NCBI RefSeq assembly: GCF_032854445.1
Contig: NC_088301.1
Span: forward strand, 46,497,116 to 46,561,115
DNA length: 64,000 nucleotides
Reading direction: 5' to 3'
Source of the DNA: Liolophura sinensis
Lineage: Eukaryota; Mollusca; Polyplacophora; Chitonida; Chitonidae
Shown here: positions 56,877-64,000 of the stretch, piece after piece
How the letters are laid out: every line of letters starts with the position of its first letter
How positions within the stretch are numbered: position 1 is the first letter of the stretch
The notes under the pieces: generated by a model
What the model saw: the letters and a program-made list of their open reading frames with translations, nothing else
Told to the model about the DNA's origin: nothing
Databases searched by the model: none
Program-made: the position numbers and the translations under genes

Positions 56877-59143
56877 GTAAGGATGCTTGCCACCGCGCAA
56901 ATGAATTCTTACAGTTGTTAGTCCATTTTACATTTTAATAATTTCCAGTTTCTTAGTTTCCATAAACTCACTAGTCCTTCCCTTGATGATTAGCTTATTA
57001 AATTACTAGATCATCAATTTTACATCACTTCTTTGATTAGATATATAGTATTCTTCTTACCGTTCGTCCACACACCACACCAAATATTTCTAGACATATT
57101 TTGTCTTCTAAATAAAACATTCTGTCTTTGGTCGTTAGAGAATTGGCCATGGACAGGTGCTAGATCTAGCGGATGTTCAGTGTTATGGCCAGAGGCCACG
57201 CATTCATGGGATAAAATGATGGCCTTCGACGTTCATGGGGGATGTTTTTCATGAGATACAAATATCTTCCCTTTCTTACCTGACTGGCGTATATTGACCA
57301 CATGCTGAATTATGTTGTATTTAAATGTTCACTACGATCTGAAAAGTGTAGAAATTAAAAGAACTTATGTACACGCTGCAAGTTATGAAACAAGGTAAGG
57401 ATTGCCTATCCGTTGACTCTCGTAGGCTACAACAGCTGATAAATAATAATGCAAGAATCACAACGAAGTACATGTAAGCTATGTTGTGCAAAATATGTAC
57501 GCTCTAACCGTTTATTTTCTCCCCAGGTGTGATACTTCATGATCAACTTTATAATACATAAGTATCGTTTTGTCGTTTTTTTCTTACCATTTTTCACACA
57601 CGGTATTGAACATCAAACAAAAGTGAAACATCTTGTCTGATGTTTCCATAGCGTAGGAGGAATTTACCATTCATATATATACGAAGATTACTAAAGCGCC
57701 CGATAAGTGTGAGAAGCCTTGTTTTGTTTTTTTTTTTGCTTTTTTTTTTTTTTTTTTGCAGTGAGGTTCTCTATGGGCTAAACTATACAACGCACACTTA
57801 CCTTTAAAATGTTATTAAAACATCGAAAACGAAGATATTGTAGTACTTTTAGACTGTAATAGCACTATGTCAGCCTTCAAGTGCTTTGTACACCAGTTGC
57901 AAGCAGATGTAACTCACTGAAAACGGCGTCATGAGCTTTAGTTTTGTCGTTTTTGGTTTTCGGACTGTGCAGTAAGGTAGAAACTTGTCACTGATGGGTT
58001 ACTGTAAAGAATCAAATCCTAGCTGGCACACTGTCATCAACATATAGTCTATAAAGGGATTCCGTTTGGTTACCAAAAATAAATAAACCAAAACAAAAAC
58101 CATTATAAAACGTCTTGGTTAATGTGTGGAGATCCGTTACCTGGAAGAATGGTATTTCTGTCACACAAATCTGTGAAAACTTACGTAGATATTAACTCAT
58201 TTTCTGCCAGGCGTTAAAATATCGATTTATCTTCTCTGGAAAAAACAATGCTATTTTTTAAACAGCTGTGCTCTGCGCAAACGTGGTACAAAAAGAGAAT
58301 ATCTATCCAGGGAAAACAGCTAGTTTCCAGCATCCACTAATTAGACAGCAAAATAGTTCCAACTAACACACAACCCGCTTATTGAAATAAAATATCTATA
58401 TATCGAAAGTAAGCTTTCTTCGAGCAAACTGTTTCTTTTATCATAAGAGTGCATACCAAATCTCCAGGCGCGATCATTTTTAAACACTAATTGTATTCTA
58501 CATGTCTGGATCATATGTACAATCTCGGTTTTGTCATCAACCTCATTCATTTTGTTTTTGAGGGTTTCACAGGGTTACTGCTACTTAGAAAATTGGTACA
58601 ACTGGTTAACAAAGGGCAAAACTCTGCATTATGTTTGGAATTAATAAAATTTTCACAAGCATAGCTTTAATAAAAGTCGGCACATACCTGTTATGATCTG
58701 TTATTGCTGGCTTTTATCTAACAATTTTCGCCAATTCATGATCAATCAAATAACCATGGATATATATAATGTAGTTGTATAGATGTGAATGAACAGTACA
58801 TATACAATAACCAGCAGTAATTGTTCCAGTATAGTGATTAGAGACTCACATGCATAGAAGGTCTGCTTGCCTAATGTTTCATAGTAATGTATTCCATTCA
58901 ACGGGAACTAGTCATCCAGTGGAGTCCCCTTTACACTGATAACTGGCTATCTTTGTCTTTTATATGGCTCAGCGTATGGTTTGTGCTTACCTTTAAGTAA
59001 AGTGTAGGTAATTTTCTCCACAGCTCTTCAATGTTTGATGCTGAGGAAAAATTGCATGAAACCTTTTTTCAGTGCCGGTAACGAAATACTTCTATCAAAA
59101 TGACACATCGTAAACCATGGTTCATTAAAATTCAAAAAATAAG

Positions 59144-59238
<95 letters not shown>

Positions 59239-59502
59239 AGATCATTTATAATCTGTGGGCATTTGTTAATATAGAAGATCAGAAACATCCAACAAAAAGA
59301 GAAGCCTGTTGTATTTGTGCACATTGACAATGAATAGAAATTTTGTTCCTTGTGTGTAATACAAATCTCATGCTCAAATCGGGGAAAGGGACTCTTAGGT
59401 GAAAAGATGCAATGTCCATATCCTACAGATTTTTGATTACCTTAACAGTTTGTCATGTATGGATTTACTTGTAGCATGAAATCGTTGATATGTTTGTTAC
59501 AG
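56877..59502 (+). other. Receptor intron 1
   Basis: The intron is 2626 bases, with GTAAGG donor and TTTGTTACAG acceptor, phase 1. It holds a long T run at about 57722-57758, followed by GCAG that looks like an acceptor but leads to a stop within seven codons. A GT microsatellite lies near the 3' end. Reading through the donor adds 20 codons to a TAA at 56936, and an AATAAA follows at 57111-57116. A minus-strand ORF over the GT repeat is only a repeat artefact. Confidence 0.9.
59143..59238 (+). repeat. (GT)n microsatellite in receptor intron 1
   Basis: About 95 bases of GT units with one GG interruption near 59167-59168, ending about 265 bases before the exon 2 acceptor. Length is likely to vary between individuals. 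GT repeats close to acceptors can affect splicing in other genes. Confidence 0.97.
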
Positions 59503-60563
59503 ATGGACATGGGGGCATTGTTCGGTTCGATGAGAAGGGTGACGCGCTAGGGCGGTATAACATCATGGAATTACCGCCGAAAGAGAGGTACAAATGACTA
59601 TAGTTATGACAAGGTTGGAACATGGATGAATGAACTCGACCTTGACCCAAGCCATATTGTTTGGGCAGGAGGCACGGACGAAATTCCGTCATCTCGTTGC
59701 AGTGAGCCGTGTAATTTCGACGAACGGAAGCGGATGCAAACTGGAGACACGTGCTGCTGGATCTGCACAAAGTGCCAGAATTATGAATACCTCAAAGATG
59801 AATTTACGTGCGAAGATTGCGGCGATGGAAAATGGCCATATCCAGACAAGCGCAGCTGTTTCGAGTTAGACCTGCAGTTTATGAGATGGGAAAGTATTTA
59901 CGCCATTGTACCGATTTGTTTATCGGTCGCTGGCACCATCGCTACACTGGTGGTTATCGCCACATTTTTCATGTACAAAAACACACCTATCGTGATGGCA
60001 TCGGGAAGAGAACTCACGTATGTGCTACTCTGCGGTTGTCTGTTTTGTTACCTCATGACGTTCGTACAACTTGCAATGCCTTCACCTGTGATTTGTGCTC
60101 TTCAGCGCTTTGGGTTGGCTTTGGATTTTCAGTGATTTATTCTTCTTTATTAACTAAAACTAATAGAATTTCACGAATATTTGAAAGCGCCAGGCGGTCT
60201 GCCAGACGCCCGCCATTTATCAGCCCAAGATCACAACTAGTCATAACAGGAATCCTTATCTCCATCCAAGTTGTATTCACAATGATCTGGCTTGTACTCG
60301 AACCGCCAGGAACAAGACGATACTATCCATACGGGAAAAGAGACGAAGTTATTTTGAAATGTAAAGTAGAGGATATATCTTTCCTCGTCTCATTGATATA
60401 TAACATGCTACTTATCATCATATGTACAGTTTATGCAGTGAAAACTAGACGTATTCCAGAGAACTTCAATGAGTCCAAGTTCATCGGATTTGCTATGTAC
60501 ACCACTTGCATAATATGGCTTGCCTTTGTGCCCATCTATTTCGGGACACTGAATTCCTTTCAG
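59503..60563 (+). CDS. GRM2/3-like: Group II metabotropic glutamate receptor, exon 2, frame-broken
   Basis: This exon completes the ligand-binding domain, then encodes the cysteine-rich domain with all nine cysteines (SRC, EPC, TCC, WIC, TKC, FTC, EDC, RSC), which links ligand binding to the membrane part, and transmembrane helices 1-6. Family blocks include SGRELTYVLL (TM2), LLTKTNRI (end of TM3), FISPRSQ, EPPGTRRY, VILKC and ENFNESKFIGF (before TM6). It ends in phase 0 at a GTAAGT donor after TM6. Two frame errors are visible. One extra base (GG at 59567-59568) puts a TGA at 59595. One missing base at about 60111-60125, in TM3, leads to a TGA at 60133. Both lie next to G runs. The total exon length (1061) still fits the expected phases because the errors cancel. 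TM7 and the tail are not in this exon. Confidence 0.93.
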
Positions 60564-63500
60564 GTAAGTAAAATGATTATTCCTTGTGTTGTTGTTGACC
60601 GCGATAAACATATATCGTTGTGAATATTAACTGGTAATCATTTAAGTGAGCCTTTTTTCGGTCCACATCATCCATTGAAAAGTTTTGAGGAATTCTAGGT
60701 ATGAGTGTATCTGATCATGTCACACAGGCAAATGGTTCGATCAAACAGGTACAAGACAGTTTGACTGGCATTATTCCCAAAACATTACTGTATCGACCTG
60801 ACAAACATACAGTAATACAATGGGTGTGTTTTCGTACCTTGCCTGGAGTTCATTCCATCTGCGTTTTCACTAACTTAATGAAAGTGAAGATAGCCTTGCA
60901 TTCACCGCTGCTGGTGCACACGGTTTCTTTGACATAAGTCATGTGAATAATCAATGTGCAGAGGTAATTGTTGTACTAGTTGAACCATACTTGTTTTCTA
61001 AATCGATAATAGGCTTTGAGGGTGATTTCGTGGAACTTGATGTGAGGTCTCCCACTGTCAATGTCTGCATGGAATCCGCCCAAATTGCTCTCATTCAAGC
61101 TTAAAATAGATCACCTACATGCATATTAGCGGATTTCCTTTGTTAACGAATTTCCTTTCAACCATTGTGTCGCATAGAAAGGGATTTCAGGAAAAGCATT
61201 AAGACGACACTTGCGACTGTACATGCACGGATCTTCAGCATTGACCTTTCCCATTTGTTTTCACGACTTGAACTGTATATCCAGTATCTCCTGCAATCCA
61301 ATCCAGTTCTATCACCTATACTATTTTTTTAAAATGCATGTACATAATTTCCAATGTTACCATTAAGCTATGGAAACCAGGCATAGGCTATGCAGACTGA
61401 AGGTCTTAAGAGCCACCTAAAAGCCTCTGAAGGTTTATCATATTGTGCAAAACACCTCGCCTCCAAGTCTAGTCATCTGTATTGGATTTATCTGTACGAA
61501 GGCGTATTCGGCGCTAGGAAGTGTGATCCATCCCGCAGCTTCCCCATTAGATAATTATCCTAGAATGAAAACCTGGCTCATTGACCCCACATTATTGTGC
61601 CAAGAGTTATTCCGTTCCATCATTGTTCCACAGACAAAGACTCCAATGTCTTTCGTTCCAATGAGGGTTCAATCTCTCTTTAAGGTGATAAAATCGCTCT
61701 CTCGTCTTTACGATCGTCCATGATTAGCCTTGTCCAGGAGCGAAGGCTTCCGCACGACACGAATGGAAGCCGCAAACACAGCCAAGAAAGATTACCGTGT
61801 ACTTGAAAGTGAATCTCCGGTGAAGAGATTGCCACGAAAAAAGGAGAAGCTTTGCACAAACCCTTTTCCGCTGATCATTTCAGAACAGTTGAGCTGATTC
61901 GCGTCTTCACCGTAGCCATGTTTAACGGTGCTTTTGTCACGTCGTATAAAGTGCTTAATGCAGGGGGTACAAAAAATAAATAAAACAAACTTCCAAAAGT
62001 TTTACTCGTGTTTGGAAATAATTAGAATTTTCACTTACAAAACAGTCAATGTACATTTTACTACTCTCTCTTATTTACTTTCTTTCTTTGTGCTGTATAT
62101 TCGTCCCTTCCGTGTGGAAAGCCAACCTGTATGATTACATAAGATGACCCGCTAGTTCAGGACCGTCCTTGGACAGGGAATTCGTAAATTACCACGCTTT
62201 GACTGTTCGTGGGTACTTGGTGACAATAAGCGGGTGGTCACGGTCGTATGGCCCTGCTCAAGGTTCCAATAGACCACTTGTTCTAATATGGTATGCATAT
62301 CTCTTTATCACACGTAGGACATTTCTTCAGAAAGTTGACAAAGCATGACAAAGTTTATGGCTTACACCATTCAGATCATTTATTAAAGTATTTAATAATT
62401 TCTTGATCTATTAAATAAATGTGAAATCAACTGCGGTATGCCAGGTAATGCTGTGCAATATGCTGTTCCATATAACACCGGAGGACTATATTTTTTATGT
62501 TTCTAGTGTTTTAGTTGTATCCTGTGAAAGCTTGGCAGAAACGCTTTAAACTTTTATGAAGACATGCAGTTTACATAAGGCCATGGATTGCAACGGAAAG
62601 CGCCGGACTGATAAAGATAATTAACAGCTGTGTCGACTGTCGAATAAATCACACCTTTCCAGTTTTTCATGTCACAGTAGCACGAAATTGTCTCTGGTCT
62701 CTTGCAATGGTATTCAGTTTAAACAGTGGAATTAACAATTCTACGTGTACGTGTTGCTGACAGAACGTTTTTGCCAATGCTTCATGAGCATAAAACACAC
62801 TTTAGTATTCTTCAAAGTATTTTTAAAGGAACACAACTGTACTTTAAGCAATCAAATCTGACACGAAAATGATGGAATTGGAATCCAAGTTCACAACATG
62901 CATTTGTTAAGGTAAATGAAGAGTAAAAATAAAGTACAAAGTTTAAAACTGATACAATCTTTCTCTTGGAACTTTCAGCGACAATTGATGAAAATATTGA
63001 TATTGCAGGACTGGATTACCCAGCGCGTGTTTTCAGTACCAACAACGATATGTGGATACATTCAGCGACGGTTGTGCAGTCACACTGGTGTAAGATTGAT
63101 CTACCGGGGAAGGGATACAGAGTGTCTATTAACTGTTAGCAGGTAGAGCTAGAGCTAATTAAAGGGATGAGCTTCTACAAACGGTAAATCGACACTGAAT
63201 TAATGAGACTGTTGTTCAGCTTCCGTGGTCAAATGTCAAGCTTGATTACAGTTAATGAAACACCCGTAAGATCTTCGTAAATTCGCCTTGGAGACACCTT
63301 TCTCCAACTGTTCATATATTCGGTATCCTGCATGCGTTCTCAGAAATAATAGTATTAAGGATTGCTCCTGAGTAATCTTAGCTGGTTTATTACTTGTGTC
63401 ACTGAAACGCCCTTTGCTCGGGCGATTTAGATGTTTTTAATCTTTTGATCTTTTTTTTCCTTGGGCAAAGCAAATGTTTTATATTTCATTCTTGTATAAG

Positions 63501-64000
63501 TTTTGTAAAAGACCTGAATTTTCTAGCCTTCCTGGGTGATAACCTTTATCAGTGAATAACACTTTAGATTATATCAGATTGTGTAATACTAATTAAAAAC
63601 CTTTCTTGCTTGATGTAATATGACTGCTATTTGTATGTTTCGGGCAATAGAATGTAATGCATGTAATGTTAGAACGGGAAACTCCTTCCCGCCTGTATCA
63701 AGACAGGCTGTTAACACATTTATTCTTTCCTTTACTACGTTACAATTATCAGTGTGTGTGATCATAAAACATATATGAAGTACGCACGCACAGCAACATC
63801 ATAGAAGAAAACGATGCGCTCAACTGTCATTTAGACCTTCTGTGCGGCTCGTCCTCAAGTCTCTTATTGCTCATAAATGTCATTATTTCTGTGCAAATTC
63901 CATACCATTCTGTGCTAGTGCAAATTCAGTGGGGAAAGTGACGACGAGAAAATACAGAAACTATGTTAATGTCCGGTAAATCACCCGCATAGATTTTATA
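60564..64000 (+). other. Receptor intron 2 or 3' region; TM7 exon not found
   Basis: After the GTAAGT donor I find no exon encoding the expected TM7 block (TT-C-S-S-S pattern, then FxPK) or a tail. The last receptor exon is therefore probably beyond 64000. Three overlapping plus-strand frames are open at about 62930-63140, without a convincing match. No other gene or repeat is supported. Confidence 0.55.

Noticed and set aside
57722-57790. Strong acceptor-like T run plus GCAG in receptor intron 1
   Set aside because: In the phase required after exon 1 it reaches a stop within seven codons, and no receptor domain is encoded. Probably a cryptic acceptor or a retroposon poly(T).
59028-59330. 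ORFs over the GT microsatellite (poly HT or poly CV)
   Set aside because: They are translations of a dinucleotide repeat inside the receptor intron.
62979-63139. Possible TM7 or terminal exon of the receptor after TTTCAG
   Set aside because: The frame that reads V-PTTIC has charged and aromatic residues where TM7 should be hydrophobic, and the phase 0 frame after the acceptor soon stops. It does not match class C receptors.

Overview
The window looks like a piece of an intron-rich, AT-rich invertebrate nuclear genome, most likely a mollusc or another lophotrochozoan. The reasons are animal-type split genes with GT-AG introns, long non-coding stretches, several copies of one tRNA-derived SINE with a conserved central domain of a type known from molluscs, long microsatellites, and a fixed-size 200-N scaffold gap. 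There is nothing bacterial or viral in it that I can support.

Two protein-coding genes are well supported. On the minus strand at 12790-14186 lies a complete two-exon gene for a 133-residue Stum/SPEC3-family membrane protein, with an AATAAA 52 bases past its stop. On the plus strand at 55517-60563 lie the first two coding exons of a group II (GRM2/3-like) metabotropic glutamate receptor. Exon 1 carries the signal peptide and most of the glutamate-binding domain. Exon 2 carries the rest of that domain, the nine-cysteine domain and transmembrane helices 1-6. The exon for TM7 and the cytoplasmic tail was not found before the window ends. Exon 2 contains two single-base frame errors of opposite sign about 550 bases apart. 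As assembled the receptor would stop after 484 residues. Intact splice sites and conserved residues on both sides favour assembly error over gene death.

Layout: 1-12.1 kb shows no gene I can support (one degenerate SINE). 12.1-14.2 kb is the stum-like gene plus one doubtful small ORF. 14.2-27.9 kb holds a candidate signal-peptide first exon at 18.36 kb, a CT microsatellite, SINE fragments and the gap. 27.9-55.5 kb is a long non-coding region with two promoter-like segments that end in consensus plus-strand splice donors (28.13 and 36.45 kb). These are candidate 5' non-coding exons of the receptor gene. The same region holds a MITE-like element, a 47-bp minisatellite and a possible secreted-protein ORF on the minus strand at 49.5-49.96 kb. 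55.5-64 kb is the receptor gene.

The two confident genes are both neural or sensory membrane proteins, but nothing in the sequence shows that they work together. I did not find a clearly novel multi-gene system. The most useful leads are the receptor frame errors, a possible intron-read-through isoform encoding a soluble ectodomain, the split stum-like gene, the promoter-like segments and the palindrome-bearing minisatellite.
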